Shown: positions 45,101-54,493, numbered from the stretch's first letter. The stretch is DNA of 64,000 bases from Rubrolithibacter danxiaensis (GCF_047272945.1 NZ_JBKOPS010000007.1:124001-188000), one strand, 5' to 3'. Numbers and translations: made by a program. Notes: a model not told the origin generated them from the sequence alone.

Positions 45101-46207
45101 ATGAAATGGAATTTTAAGTTTAAAAAGAGGACTGAAAACAATAAGCCTAAAAAAACAAAAACCCGCGAATGGCTCGACGCTATCTTATTTGCGGTTATTG
45201 TTTCTACCATTTTTCGGGGACTATTGTTTTCTGCCTATGCCATTCCTTCCGGCTCAATGGAAAATACGCTGCTCACAGGGGACTATCTGTTTGTAAGCAA
45301 GATAAGTTATGGACCGCGAATGCCCTTTACTCCCGTTCAGATTCCTTTTTTGGAATCAACCGTGACAAAAAATAATATTAAAACGTATTGGGATGGTATT
45401 GAACTCCCCTATTTTCGTTTGCCAGGTATATCTGAAATAAAAAAGGGTGATATTGTGGTCTTTAATAAGCCTGAAGAAGCCGATCCGGTTTTTAACAGAC
45501 CGGTAGATGTTCGTACTAATTTAATTAAACGGTGCCTTGCTACATCGGGTGATGAGCTTAGTATTATAAATTCAAGAGTTTATATAAACGGTAAATCAGC
45601 CGATTTTGAGAAAGTACAAACTTCCTACCTCGTTAGTACTGATGGAACAGACATTAATCCTCAGCTAATTAAGGATATGCACCTTACCATTATGCAGCAA
45701 CAGGATAACAATACTTATGAAATGATAATACCGACTAAGTATTTATCGACCATTAAGTCTTATCCCTGGGTGAAAAACGTTATTCCGGTTGTCCAGCCGA
45801 CAGAGGTGTACGATAAATCTATTTTCCCCCATAATGAGAAGTTTAAATGGAACGCAGACAATTTCGGACCGATTATCATACCTAAAAAAGGCTGGACAGT
45901 CCAATTGACAGATTCTACTATGATGTTATACCGTCGTGCTATTGAATTATATGAAAATAATAAGGTTGAATTAAAAGGCCCGGATATATTTATAAATGGG
46001 AAGAAGGCAGATAGTTATACTTTTAAAATGAATTATTTCTGGATGATGGGTGACAACCGGCATAATTCTATCGACTCCCGTTTTTGGGGATATGTCCCCG
46101 AAGATCACATAGTAGGAAAAGCAATGATAACCTGGATGAGCATAGATTCGACAGAAAACCTTTTGAATAAGGTAAGATGGAACCGGATTTTAAAACCTAT
46201 TAATTAA
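45101..46207 (+). CDS. lepB: Signal peptidase I
   Basis: 368-residue inner-membrane serine protease that cleaves secretory signal peptides. A basic N-terminus is followed by one membrane helix (LDAILFAVIVSTIFRGLLFS). The catalytic Ser is in AIPSGSMENTLLTGDYLFV, and the catalytic Lys region is LIKRCLATSGDELSI. Box E is MMGDNRHNSIDSRFWGYVPE. The region between boxes (about 165-300) is longer than in E. coli, as is common in Bacteroidota. Monocistronic. Confidence 0.95.
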   Translation: MKWNFKFKKRTENNKPKKTKTREWLDAILFAVIVSTIFRGLLFSAYAIPSGSMENTLLTGDYLFVSKISYGPRMPFTPVQIPFLESTVTKNNIKTYWDGIELPYFRLPGISEIKKGDIVVFNKPEEADPVFNRPVDVRTNLIKRCLATSGDELSIINSRVYINGKSADFEKVQTSYLVSTDGTDINPQLIKDMHLTIMQQQDNNTYEMIIPTKYLSTIKSYPWVKNVIPVVQPTEVYDKSIFPHNEKFKWNADNFGPIIIPKKGWTVQLTDSTMMLYRRAIELYENNKVELKGPDIFINGKKADSYTFKMNYFWMMGDNRHNSIDSRFWGYVPEDHIVGKAMITWMSIDSTENLLNKVRWNRILKPIN

Positions 46208-46313
46208 GATCCGATTAAAGGAGGCTTATTAAATTTCTCTGTTGCAAATATGATATTCAGTTTAGGGATCAGCAAGATAAGAACTAATAAAACCGACCTA
46301 CTTATTAAAAAAG

Positions 46314-46350
46314 AAAAAGCTCTCAAATAAATCATTTGAAAGCTTTTCAA
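46314..46350. terminator. Convergent terminator between lepB and the duplicated-domain gene
   Basis: Arms AAAAGCTCTCAAAT / ATTTGAAAGCTTTT with one mismatch and loop AAATC-like, A-rich and T-rich flanks on both sides. Confidence 0.6.
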
Positions 46351-46367
46351 TTTATGATCACCCTTTT

Positions 46368-46970
46368 TTATCTGTATCTGAAACCTGAAGCAGTTTTTCC
46401 GGAAGAATAAATAATCCCGTCAACAGAAGTTCCGTCACCCCCTACTTTTTTAGCCATACGTTCCAAGTCTTCTTCTATTGAGTTGTTTATTAAACCGCCG
46501 GTTATTGCCGATTTCCATTTTATACCACCGCTTTTATTGGTAAGAACCTCATAATCCTGAAGCGGCTCCGCCAATACATATGCGTCCATACCATTAATCT
46601 TTTTCACCCTCCCGATACCTTTTGTTGCAGGTGTTGGTTTATCTTTAAAACGGATTCCTACAATTCTTTTTCCTGATGAGTAAACTACAGCGTCAATGCG
46701 AGAGTTCTGTTTCATTGCTTTTCTCACAAAATTCGAAATTTTGTCGGCAATGCTTTCATTTACAAGTCCGCCTGTAATAGCAGAAGTAGTACTTAGCCCG
46801 GTACCAACATCGCTTATCACCTCATAATCACGAACAGGTTCAGATAGAATATAAACCTCTATTCCCTGTACTTTGTTCACCCGGGCAAGTCCTTCTTCAT
46901 CTTTATTCTTAAAAGCAAACGAACTGAATAAAGACAGTGTAATTAATAGTGTTAACAGTTTTTTCATCAT
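46368..46970 (-). CDS. Exported protein with two tandem copies of an unknown domain
   Basis: 200 residues with signal peptide (about 1-20). Two homologous halves follow. Half 1 (about 28-108): GIEVYILSEPVRDYEVISDV, SAITGGLVNESIADKI, DAVVYSSGKRIVGIRFK. Half 2 (about 118-200): GMDAYVLAEPLQDYEVLTNK, SAITGGLINNSIEEDL, DGIIYSSGKTASGFRYR. The internal duplication is obvious from these aligned blocks. I do not know the family name. Periplasmic or surface location inferred. Confidence 0.78.
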   Translation of the reverse strand: MMKKLLTLLITLSLFSSFAFKNKDEEGLARVNKVQGIEVYILSEPVRDYEVISDVGTGLSTTSAITGGLVNESIADKISNFVRKAMKQNSRIDAVVYSSGKRIVGIRFKDKPTPATKGIGRVKKINGMDAYVLAEPLQDYEVLTNKSGGIKWKSAITGGLINNSIEEDLERMAKKVGGDGTSVDGIIYSSGKTASGFRYR

Positions 46971-47131
46971 CTTATCGATTTGTAATTAGCAGACTCTAAA
47001 ATCAGAAAGAAGAGAAGGAATAGTATCCGTAGAAATACGGAGATAATTATACCTACAAACACTGAATTTTGCAGCAGGTGGAGCAGGTAGAAATGAAGCA
47101 GTGCTGATAGCTATTGCTCCACAACTGCAGC

Positions 47132-47758
47132 CTAATCCACTAATTTATATGTATAGGCGTATTTTATCAGTCCAACAGTACTTTTAGAATTGGTTTTTCT
47201 GAGTAAGTTTTTCCGGTGGGTTTCGATTGTGCGTTCACTTATAAAAAGCTTTTCCGCAATTTCTTTACTTGTCAATTCCTTCACAAGCAATCTTAAAATA
47301 TCCATTTCCCTGTCGGTTAATTCAACAAGGGAGTCTTCCTTTCTTAATGCAGAAAGCATCACTTTACGAATTTCAGGGCTCCAGTACTGTCCGCCACTTT
47401 TTATAACATCAATTGCCTGTATTATTTCCTGGTACGCATACTTCTTCAAAATATATCCGTCTGCCCCGGCCTGAATCACTTCCTGAACAATTACCTGTTC
47501 ATCATGCATACTTAAAAATATAATTTTCAGGCCCGGATGTATTTTTTTTGCCTGTTTTAACAGTTGCAGTCCGCTCATTTCGGGCATGTTGTAATCTGTA
47601 ATCAATAGATCTACCTTTTCACTGCGTAAATAAGCCAGGGCATAATTTGCATTGATTGTTTTGGCAATTATTTCTAAGTCCTTGTTCTGCTTTAACAACA
47701 ATTCAATCCCGTCCAGCATGATACCATGATCGTCAACAATTAAAATGCGTGTTCTCAT
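47132..47758 (-). CDS. NarL/FixJ-type response regulator
   Basis: 208 residues from the ATG at 47758; a TTG 36 bases upstream is unlikely. The receiver domain has phospho-acceptor Asp in LLITDYNMPEMSG and Lys in YILKKYA. The LuxR-type HTH (about 143-200) has LTDREMDILRLLVKELTSKE and RTIETHRKNLLRKT. It is divergent from, and surely partnered with, the histidine kinase starting at 47837; the 78-base gap must hold both promoters. Confidence 0.94.
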   Translation of the reverse strand: MRTRILIVDDHGIMLDGIELLLKQNKDLEIIAKTINANYALAYLRSEKVDLLITDYNMPEMSGLQLLKQAKKIHPGLKIIFLSMHDEQVIVQEVIQAGADGYILKKYAYQEIIQAIDVIKSGGQYWSPEIRKVMLSALRKEDSLVELTDREMDILRLLVKELTSKEIAEKLFISERTIETHRKNLLRKTNSKSTVGLIKYAYTYKLVD

Positions 47759-47836
47759 CCAATAAATACTGCTGATTAAATTTCCGTTAAACAACTAAAA
47801 GTAGTAATTTTTACAACTCAATTACTTATTCAAGAT

Positions 47837-49795
47837 ATGCGTTTTTTCTCTTTACTGTTCTTACTGATTCCCGGGCTGGTAGCTGCACAGCAGAATAAAT
47901 TAACCGACAGCTTAAAGAGAATCACCAGAACGGCTTCATCAGAAGAAAAGGTTTCCGCCTACCATCGTTTAATCACAGAACTTCAGCAGCAGGACCCGCA
48001 AGCGGCCTTCCGTTACATTCGTGAACTGAAGTCGCTATCTGTTAAAACCAGTAATTCAACGGGAAGGATGCTTTCAAACTATCAGCTTGGTCTGTATTAT
48101 AACTTACAGGGCAAGTACGATTCCCTAAAAGCATACGGAGACAGTTGTTTGCAGTTGGCTGAAAAAGAAAAACTTACAGAGGCAGATGCCTACGGAAACC
48201 ATTTGTATGGAACGTATTACTGGCAGACAGGAATGTTTGACAAAGCGATAAAAAGCCATTTAAAAGCTTTAAAAATACGTGAAATCTTAAAAGATTCGGT
48301 CGGAATTGGTGCAAGTCTTGCCAGTTTAAGTGGGGTATATTTTAGCAATAATCAATTAGATAAAGCCGAACAGTTTGTAAAAAAGGCGCTGGTAATTGCC
48401 GGCAGGATCAATGACGACAGGCTTCATTTACGATGCCTCCATACATTAGCAAATATCTATGGTATCAGCGGGCAATACGATAAAGCCCTGGCAACCGATC
48501 GAACTGCTTTAAAAATCTGTGCAAAAACCAACAATTTACGGGGCTTTTCAGAAATCTATTCCAACATGGCCCTTTGTTATTTCTATACAGGAAACCTGGA
48601 TGCCTCTCTATCCTATCATTACAAAGTTCTGGACATTGACCGTTTTTTTAAAGATGACAAGCAAATTGGCGATACCTATTTGAACCTTGCTCTTGTTTAC
48701 CGCAAAAAGAAGGACTTTGTCCGGGCAAAGTTACTGCTGCAGAAAGCAATTGCCCTATTCAAAAAAACGGAGTATAAATATGGTTTAAAAGATGCCTATT
48801 TATCATTAAGCGACGCTTATAAAGAAACAGGAGATTATCAGCACGCTTACTTAAATTATCTGGCCTATACCAAGGTCAGCAACCAGATCAGCAACGAGGA
48901 TAATGAAAAGCACATTGCTATGCTGAATGTGCAATACGAAACAGAACAGCGGGAGCAAAAGATCAGGAATTTAAGCCAGCAATCGACGATTCAGCAATTA
49001 CAATTGAAACAGCGTACTGTCTGGCTGATGAGTGTAATTGGGTTGTTAGTGGCCGTAATCAGCATAGCGTGGTTAGTTTATACCCGACGCAAATTAAAAG
49101 AAAAAGCGCTGTTGCAAGAAGAAATAAACCGGCAGCAGCATATCAAAGCTCAGGCAGTGCTGGATGCAGAAGAACAGGAAAGGCAGCGGATTGCAACCGA
49201 ACTTCACGATGGTGTCGGACAGGTCATGTCGGCTTCTATAATGAACCTGAATATGCTGTTTCAAAAAATAGCTTTAACAGAACAGGAAGAAGCTCTTGCT
49301 TCCAGTTCGTTGACGTTGCTTTCAGAAGGTTATGACGAGCTTAGGGCCATTTCGCACCAGATGGTTCCGAATTCGTTGGTAAAAAAAGGACTGCAGTCTG
49401 CCATTAGCGATATGTTGAGAAAAATAGATAGAAGCTTACTGAAAACCAGTTTTGACGCATCCGGCGTAGAGAAGGTACTGGATGTAAAAATTGAAACAGC
49501 CCTTTATCGTATTATACAGGAAGCTGTTAACAATGTTCTGAAACATGCCGCAGCTTCAAAACTGTACATTCAGTTAATTAAGGATAACGAGGGAATCAGC
49601 TTAACTATTGAAGATAACGGTAAAGGTTTTGACACTGCCGGTTCAGCTTTCCAAAGTGGTATGGGTTTAAAGAATATCCGGTCGAGAGTTGAATTTTTAA
49701 GAGGAACAATAGATATTGAATCTGGTATTGACAGAGGTACCTTGCTCGTAATTAATTTACCGCTGGGGCAGAAATACGAGAAAGCAGGATATTAA
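47837..49795 (+). CDS. TPR-containing sensor histidine kinase (HisKA_3)
   Basis: 652 residues. A signal peptide (MRFFSLLFLLIPGLVAAQ) leads into a periplasmic tetratricopeptide sensor (about 40-370; LHTLANIYGISGQYDKALAT, GDTYLNLALVYRKKKDFVRA). A coiled coil, one membrane helix (VWLMSVIGLLVAVISIAWLV) and the HisKA_3 motif with phospho-His (RIATELHDGVGQVMSAS) come next. The HATPase domain follows (EAVNNVLKHAAASKL, DNGKGFD, GMGLKNIRSRVEFL). Standard Bacteroidota NarX-like architecture; pairs with the divergent regulator. Confidence 0.94.
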   Translation: MRFFSLLFLLIPGLVAAQQNKLTDSLKRITRTASSEEKVSAYHRLITELQQQDPQAAFRYIRELKSLSVKTSNSTGRMLSNYQLGLYYNLQGKYDSLKAYGDSCLQLAEKEKLTEADAYGNHLYGTYYWQTGMFDKAIKSHLKALKIREILKDSVGIGASLASLSGVYFSNNQLDKAEQFVKKALVIAGRINDDRLHLRCLHTLANIYGISGQYDKALATDRTALKICAKTNNLRGFSEIYSNMALCYFYTGNLDASLSYHYKVLDIDRFFKDDKQIGDTYLNLALVYRKKKDFVRAKLLLQKAIALFKKTEYKYGLKDAYLSLSDAYKETGDYQHAYLNYLAYTKVSNQISNEDNEKHIAMLNVQYETEQREQKIRNLSQQSTIQQLQLKQRTVWLMSVIGLLVAVISIAWLVYTRRKLKEKALLQEEINRQQHIKAQAVLDAEEQERQRIATELHDGVGQVMSASIMNLNMLFQKIALTEQEEALASSSLTLLSEGYDELRAISHQMVPNSLVKKGLQSAISDMLRKIDRSLLKTSFDASGVEKVLDVKIETALYRIIQEAVNNVLKHAAASKLYIQLIKDNEGISLTIEDNGKGFDTAGSAFQSGMGLKNIRSRVEFLRGTIDIESGIDRGTLLVINLPLGQKYEKAGY

Positions 49796-50002
49796 AAGAA
49801 TAAAACGTATTGTAAAAAAGATTACTCTGCATTCCTTATTAATGAATTTTAAATTGAGCAATTATACCTATATTAGATATGCCTGTTAGAAACAATATAT
49901 AAAGTACCAATTTAAACAATCCCGGTAGGTAGAAAGCATTTTTGAAGTGATCCGGCTTGAATCAGGCACACACTGTATTTAACCTGCTTCTGTTCAAAAT
50001 AT

Positions 50003-50509
50003 ATGAAACTGCTACTCTCACCTTTGTCTGTTCTTATTGGAGGATTTATCCTGCTTCTAATCGTATTCTCATTTATCATAAGGCAGGACAATATTTTGCG
50101 CCGGGATGATAAAAGTATCGTATTCACGGCATACAACACTCGCATAAAACCGCCGGCCGAATTAATCAGTATCTGGAAAAATAATGCTGCTTACAGCAAG
50201 GCAATAAAGACGATTATTTATCTTGATTATATTTTAATGCTGGTTTATGGCACCATCCTATTTTACGGACTGAGAAGTGTCTATACTAAAGCTTCAGCTA
50301 ACTGGAAAATTACGTGTTTTATAGGAATGATTCTTATCGTAAGCGGTGTTTTATTGGATGCAATACAAGACAATGCGATATATCAGCATTTAACAAGGAA
50401 TAAGTTTACAGATTTTCGCGGCCTTACCCGGCTTAAATTTGGTTTCATATTTCTTTCTGTACTTATCCTTATAGCATCGTTCATAAGTAACCGGAAAATG
50501 ATCAGTTGA
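50003..50509 (+). CDS. Four-helix membrane protein, unknown function
   Basis: 168 residues. Hydrophobic segments lie at about 5-28, 70-92, 107-128 and 143-162 (LVYGTILFYGL, FIGMILIVSGVLLDAI, FGFIFLSVLILIASFI). A hydrophilic loop after helix 1 contains RQDNILRRDDKS and probably faces one side. I do not recognise the family. The next gene starts seven bases after the stop, so they are likely co-transcribed. Upstream, 49796-50002 shows no gene. Confidence 0.68.
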   Translation: MKLLLSPLSVLIGGFILLLIVFSFIIRQDNILRRDDKSIVFTAYNTRIKPPAELISIWKNNAAYSKAIKTIIYLDYILMLVYGTILFYGLRSVYTKASANWKITCFIGMILIVSGVLLDAIQDNAIYQHLTRNKFTDFRGLTRLKFGFIFLSVLILIASFISNRKMIS

Positions 50510-50515
50510 TTTACA

Positions 50516-51133
50516 ATGAATAATACCGCAATCAATCCTACCATGATAATTTGTACTATTTTCCTTGTGTGCGGGGCAATTATAGCCTTATGGATATTGT
50601 TTCTCTTTCTTCATACTAAGAACTCTGAAAATCATTACCGCAAGGTTTCAATCCGGATGGGAGTTAAAGATGGAGTAATAAAAAAAGATCCTACTCTAAA
50701 CTCCTTACTTAAATTGTTTTTTTACAGGCAAGTAACATATGAATTTTCGGCATACGCAATTCTGATTATTTGTGTGTTTTTCTTAATTGGTTGCATCGTT
50801 CTGTTTCTTTTTGCGAATCGCTTTGTACTTATTGACGATACTAATATTCGCTTAAATTCCGAACAGATATTATTTTCAATTATCTCTATTCGGGTTGGTA
50901 TTGCCGTAGTTGTTTTCTTTATATGCAGGGTGTTGCTAAAACTTTACCGTTACTGCCTGCATTTCTCATCTTTCTATACAGGTTTGTTTGATGCATTTTT
51001 TATACAGGAAAATGTCATTTTAAATTTTAAGGATGCAATAGAAACATTTATGCTGAAAACACAGCTGAACGATGATGATAAAAATCCGATAGATGATGTG
51101 ATTGAAATACTTAAAAATCTAAGGGTAAAATAA
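50516..51133 (+). CDS. Three-helix membrane protein, unknown function
   Basis: 205 residues with hydrophobic segments at about 9-31, 76-100 and 119-142 (FLVCGAIIALWILFLFL, YAILIICVFFLIGCIVLFLF, VGIAVVVFFICRVLLKLY) and a charged C-terminal tail (about 165-205; LKTQLNDDDKNPIDDVIEIL). Family not recognised. It forms a pair with the preceding four-helix protein, separated by six bases. Confidence 0.65.
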   Translation: MNNTAINPTMIICTIFLVCGAIIALWILFLFLHTKNSENHYRKVSIRMGVKDGVIKKDPTLNSLLKLFFYRQVTYEFSAYAILIICVFFLIGCIVLFLFANRFVLIDDTNIRLNSEQILFSIISIRVGIAVVVFFICRVLLKLYRYCLHFSSFYTGLFDAFFIQENVILNFKDAIETFMLKTQLNDDDKNPIDDVIEILKNLRVK

Positions 51134-51156
51134 GTAGATCCTTGTTTTACCTGTAA

Positions 51157-51199
51157 GGGTGCAAGTAATATGCCTTCTGTCAGCACACAAAGCTTGCAC
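51157..51199. terminator. Possible terminator, convergent genes
   Basis: GGTGCAAG / CTTGCACC arms separated by 27 bases between two convergent genes. The loop is long and there is no clear U run on the plus side. Confidence 0.4.
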
Positions 51200-51221
51200 C
51201 GATTAAATTTTCAATTTTTCG

Positions 51222-52109
51222 CTACTTCAGTTTATCATTAAAAAAATCAATGGTACGCTTCCAGGCAAGTTCTGCAGCCGCTTTATCATAGCGGGGTGTG
51301 GTATCGTTATGAAAGCCATGATTTGCATTGGCGTACATGTATGCGGTGTATTCTTTCCCGTTTTCTTTTAAGGCCTTTTCATATGCCGGCCAGCCTTCAT
51401 TCACTCGTGTGTCCAGTGCTGCGTAATGCAATAGCAGCGGCGCCTTTATTTTTGAAACGTCTTCGGCTGCAGGCTGCCCGCCGTAAAACGGAACAGCTGC
51501 CGATAAATCAGGAATCCGTACCGCCATCATGTTTGCAATCCACCCACCAAAGCAAAAACCTACAACCCCCACCTTACCATTGCAGTCTTTATGGTTTTTC
51601 AGGTAGTCATACGCTGCTATAAAATCTTCCAGCATTTCATTTCTATCCAGTTTACTTTGCAGTTCGCGGCCTGCATCGTCATTACCGGGATAGCCGCCTA
51701 AAGGTGTCAGTGCATCGGGAGCAATCGAAATGAATCCTGCCAGGGCAGCTCTTCTTGCAACATCTTCAATATGAGGATTCAGTCCGCGGTTTTCATGAAC
51801 GACAACAATACCGCCCAGTTTCTTTTTCGTATCTGCAGGCATCGATAACAAAGCTTTGATCGTTCCGCCGCCTTTTTCAGAAGGATAATTAATATATTCT
51901 GATTTTAAACGCGGATCATCTGCCTTAATCTGGATGCCTCCTTTGTAATCCGGCATAAGAAAACTCATAAGCGAAGCTACCGTAAGACCTCCCACTGCAT
52001 AAGCAGAAAGCTTTTGTACAAACTCACGTCTGTTTACCCGGTTGTGTGCATAGTCATCGTAAAGGTCAAACACTTCCTGTTTGATGTCTTCTTTTTTGAT
52101 TTCGTTCAT
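51222..52109 (-). CDS. Dienelactone hydrolase family protein with Tat-like signal
   Basis: 295-residue alpha/beta hydrolase. The N-terminus carries a twin-arginine-like motif (NRREFVQKLSAYAVGGLTVA), so export folded through Tat is likely. The catalytic triad is Cys in VGFCFGGW, Asp in YAALDTRVNEGW and His in NANHGFHND, with VVHENRGLNPHIEDVA as the oxyanion region. Cys in place of Ser is the dienelactone hydrolase signature. Actual substrate unknown. Confidence 0.9.
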   Translation of the reverse strand: MNEIKKEDIKQEVFDLYDDYAHNRVNRREFVQKLSAYAVGGLTVASLMSFLMPDYKGGIQIKADDPRLKSEYINYPSEKGGGTIKALLSMPADTKKKLGGIVVVHENRGLNPHIEDVARRAALAGFISIAPDALTPLGGYPGNDDAGRELQSKLDRNEMLEDFIAAYDYLKNHKDCNGKVGVVGFCFGGWIANMMAVRIPDLSAAVPFYGGQPAAEDVSKIKAPLLLHYAALDTRVNEGWPAYEKALKENGKEYTAYMYANANHGFHNDTTPRYDKAAAELAWKRTIDFFNDKLK

Positions 52110-52182
52110 GTTAGCCTGTTTAGGTTATTTAAATTTAACTATTCTGCTTTAAGATTATACTCGCTTATTTAATACTCTTCCT

Positions 52183-52617
52183 TTACATGCTGTCCGGCTT
52201 TTTTGCTGACCCAATTAAGGAAACATCAACCAATTCCAAAGACTTAACCATATCCTTTACGGTTTCTTTATATTTTTTAAAGTGCGATGTCTCTATGTGC
52301 GATTTGTACGCGATGCTGTCCGCGTATATTTCAAGGATTGTAATGTTTGTCGGGTCGGTTTTGTCTGCAACAGCGTAGTAGGTTAATACACCGGGTTCAA
52401 CACGAATAGCAGTAGTCATTTGTTCTTTCAATGCAATATTGTACGCTTCCAGTTGTGAAGGGTCCACTTTAATCTTTGCTAACCTTACCATTTGATTGTT
52501 TTGTTGCGCCATAGTCTTCAAGTTCACAGAAAATATCAATATAAACAACACCGCAATTACCGTTAGCCGTTTTTGGCCGATTAATTTTATCTCAGTAGTT
52601 ATTTTTAAAACATCCAT
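52183..52617 (-). CDS. Exported antibiotic-biosynthesis-monooxygenase-like (ABM) protein
   Basis: 144 residues. Positively charged N-terminus and hydrophobic segment (LTVIAVLFILIFSVNLKTMA) form a signal peptide or anchor. The mature part (about 42-140) is an ABM/dimeric ferredoxin-like fold: VRLAKIKVDPSQLEAYNIAL, TAIRVEPGVLTYYAVADK, ILEIYADSIAYKSHIETSHF. Members are small monooxygenases or heme-binding proteins. The exported form suggests a quinone- or aldehyde-handling role, unproven. Confidence 0.82.
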   Translation of the reverse strand: MDVLKITTEIKLIGQKRLTVIAVLFILIFSVNLKTMAQQNNQMVRLAKIKVDPSQLEAYNIALKEQMTTAIRVEPGVLTYYAVADKTDPTNITILEIYADSIAYKSHIETSHFKKYKETVKDMVKSLELVDVSLIGSAKKPDSM

Positions 52618-52642
52618 ATTAATCGATTATAAAATATCACCC

Positions 52643-52993
52643 TTATTGCCTTAATATCTTCTCCATTGCCTTTCCTTTTGCCAGTTCGTCAATCAGTTTA
52701 TCTAAATACCGGATCTGCTGCATCAATTTGTCTTCAATCTCTTCTACACGATATCCGCAAATTACGCCCCTAATTTTTGAAACATTGGGGTTAATTTGTG
52801 GTGCCTGGGCGAAAAAAGCTTCAAAATCGGTCTTCCTATCGATTTGTTGTTGCAAGGTTTGGTTATCATATCCTGTCAGCCAGAAAATAATGGTATCTAC
52901 CTCTGCTTTTGTGCGTCCCTTTCTCTCTGCTTTTTGTATGTACAGCGGGTAAACACTCGCAAAAGACATTTTAAATATTCTTGTTTTATCCAT
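52643..52993 (-). CDS. DUF2200 domain-containing protein
   Basis: 116 residues, entirely covered by DUF2200: RIFKMSFASVYPLYIQKAER, EVDTIIFWLTGYDNQTLQQQ, INPNVSKIRGVICGYRVEEI and EIEDKLMQQIRYLDKLIDEL. Soluble, function unknown. The sequence 50-95 bases upstream of its start resembles the sequence upstream of the VOC gene at 57832-58242, hinting that this gene shares the mobility history of the nearby island. Confidence 0.88.
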   Translation of the reverse strand: MDKTRIFKMSFASVYPLYIQKAERKGRTKAEVDTIIFWLTGYDNQTLQQQIDRKTDFEAFFAQAPQINPNVSKIRGVICGYRVEEIEDKLMQQIRYLDKLIDELAKGKAMEKILRQ

Positions 52994-53338
52994 TTAGCAA
53001 CTATTATTTGTCAAAGGTAAACGCTTACTTCAGTTGAAATTAGCATCACCGGTACAAGCGTTTGTGCTGTTGCTTTCAGCATAAAAGGCTGTGCCTAAGC
53101 AGTACTTATACTTCTTCATAAATATAAGATTTTATTGGATAACATAAGGGATAACAGTCATTACTCATCATGCTTAACCTGTCGAAGAAACCGATTATGG
53201 CAACTGTACACACTCTGCCATGCCGAGCCTTTCGGAGCATAAGGCAATAGGTCAACTGCTCCTATAACTGAGATTCCTCCTTTCGCCGGAATGACGGCTT
53301 CATGTTTGTTAAAAGAACCAAACAAACAAAGACTCATA
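52994..53338. other. Intergenic region before the repeat array
   Basis: 345 bases without a credible gene. A block at 53039-53082 (CGGTACAAGCGTTTGTGCTG core) is about 70% identical to 58291-58329. The segment 53305-53338 already resembles the interior of the repeat element. Nothing else supported. Confidence 0.5.
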
Positions 53339-53532
53339 CCTCTCCCATAGTACGAAGAGCGTCAGCCCGAGACAAACGGCGGGTCAGTGGAGCTTTGCGG
53401 GCTGAAGCTTCGTTTGTCTCTTGAGTTATTCGCAGGTTTAATTTTTCTTTCAATGGAGCTCATGCTTGCTTCGCAGGTTTGGTCCTTTTCTTTCAAGAGA
53501 AAAGGACTAAGCCTGCCCGGCAATGAGGGCAA
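53339..53532. repeat. Repeat element copy A (right part only)
   Basis: Matches the right 190 bases of the roughly 425-bp element: the ACGAAG/GAGACAAACG block, then an inserted segment (GAGTTATTCGCAGG...) shared only with copy D. The end hairpin at 53482-53507 has stem GTCCTTTTCT / AGAAAAGGAC and loop TTCAAG, followed by the GCCTGCCCGGC...GAGGGCAA tail. The left part is missing. Confidence 0.9.
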
Positions 53533-53544
53533 TTGAAGAATGAC

Positions 53545-53969
53545 GTTCTTTTGTCTTAACACAAAAGAACCAAAAAGTCAAGGCTTAACAGTTTTAGCTA
53601 AAAGTTTAACTGAAGGCTGATCTGCAAGCCAAGCCGTGGGAATGGAAAACCTTAATGTCAGTCACTACTCCACTTCTCCGCCTTGCTTCCCTTCCTGCTG
53701 AATGAATGTTTCTGCATGCCTTCATTCAAACTTTCTTAACGCTAAAGACTGTAAGGCCGGATTGCCGTTGCAACAACGTGCACACTTATGCCGAGCCTGT
53801 GGAAGACAAACGAACAAAAAATCACATCTCTCTCATAGTACGAAGAGCGTCGGCCCGAGACAAACGGCGGGCCAGTGGAGCTTTGCGGGCTGAAGCTTCG
53901 TTTGTCTCTTGATTTTTTCCCTCTTTTTTATCAAGAAAAAAGAGGTAGCCTGCCCGGCGATGAGGGCAT
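53545..53969. repeat. Repeat element copy B (complete, about 425 bp)
   Basis: Left hairpin 53545-53570 (GTTCTTTTGT / ACAAAAGAAC, loop CTTAAC), CAAAAAGTCAAGGC, conserved body and the ACGAAG/GAGACAAACG block. Right hairpin 53920-53945 (CCTCTTTTTT / AAAAAAGAGG, loop ATCAAG), then TAGCCTGCCCGGCGATGAGG. Internal arms can pair in two mutually exclusive ways: 53840-53857 with 53886-53901, or 53857-53866 with 53899-53908. No coding potential beyond chance ORFs. Confidence 0.92.
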
Positions 53970-54070
53970 AAAAAATACTACAGTCAAAATATCATTGGAA
54001 ATTAGTATAGTTTCACTAACATACCTACCTCCACATACCAAGCCTTTCAAAGCATTTTTGTTACTCTTTC

Positions 54071-54493
54071 CCTTTTGTCTTGATACAAAAGGAGCAAAAA
54101 ATCAAGGCTTAACAGTTTTAGCTAAAAGTTTGAATAAAGGCTTATCTGCAAGCCAAGCCGTGGGAATGGCAAAGCGTAATGTCAGTCACTACTCCACTTC
54201 TCCGCCTTGCTTCCCTTCCTGCAAATCAAATGTTTCTGCACGCCTTCATTCAAACTTTCTTAACGCTAAAGACTGTAATGCCGGATACCCGTTTTAACCG
54301 CGGTTGTTCTTTTTGTTCCTGGCACCACGCTAACAATTTATTCTGCTCTCTCATAGTACGAAGAGCGCCGGCCCGAGGCAAACGGCGAGCCAGTGGCGGT
54401 ATGCGGGCTGAAGCTTCGTTTGTCTCTTGACTTTTGCGGAACTTTTTGTCAAGAAAAAGTTCCTAGGCATGCCCGGCTATGAGGGCAAATAAA
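54071..54493. repeat. Repeat element copy C (complete)
   Basis: Left hairpin 54071-54092 (CCTTTTGT / ACAAAAGG, loop CTTGAT, the exact reverse complement of the right-end loop ATCAAG). Right hairpin 54438-54463 (GGAACTTTTT / AAAAAGTTCC, loop GTCAAG). The body carries several substitutions relative to B (GGCAAACGGCGAGCC). About 100 bases of unrelated DNA separate it from B. Confidence 0.92.

Noticed and set aside
53702..54430. Several 60-140 residue open frames on the plus strand inside the repeat copies
   Set aside because: They recur in every copy with frame changes, have unusual composition and are explained by the conserved non-coding repeat sequence.
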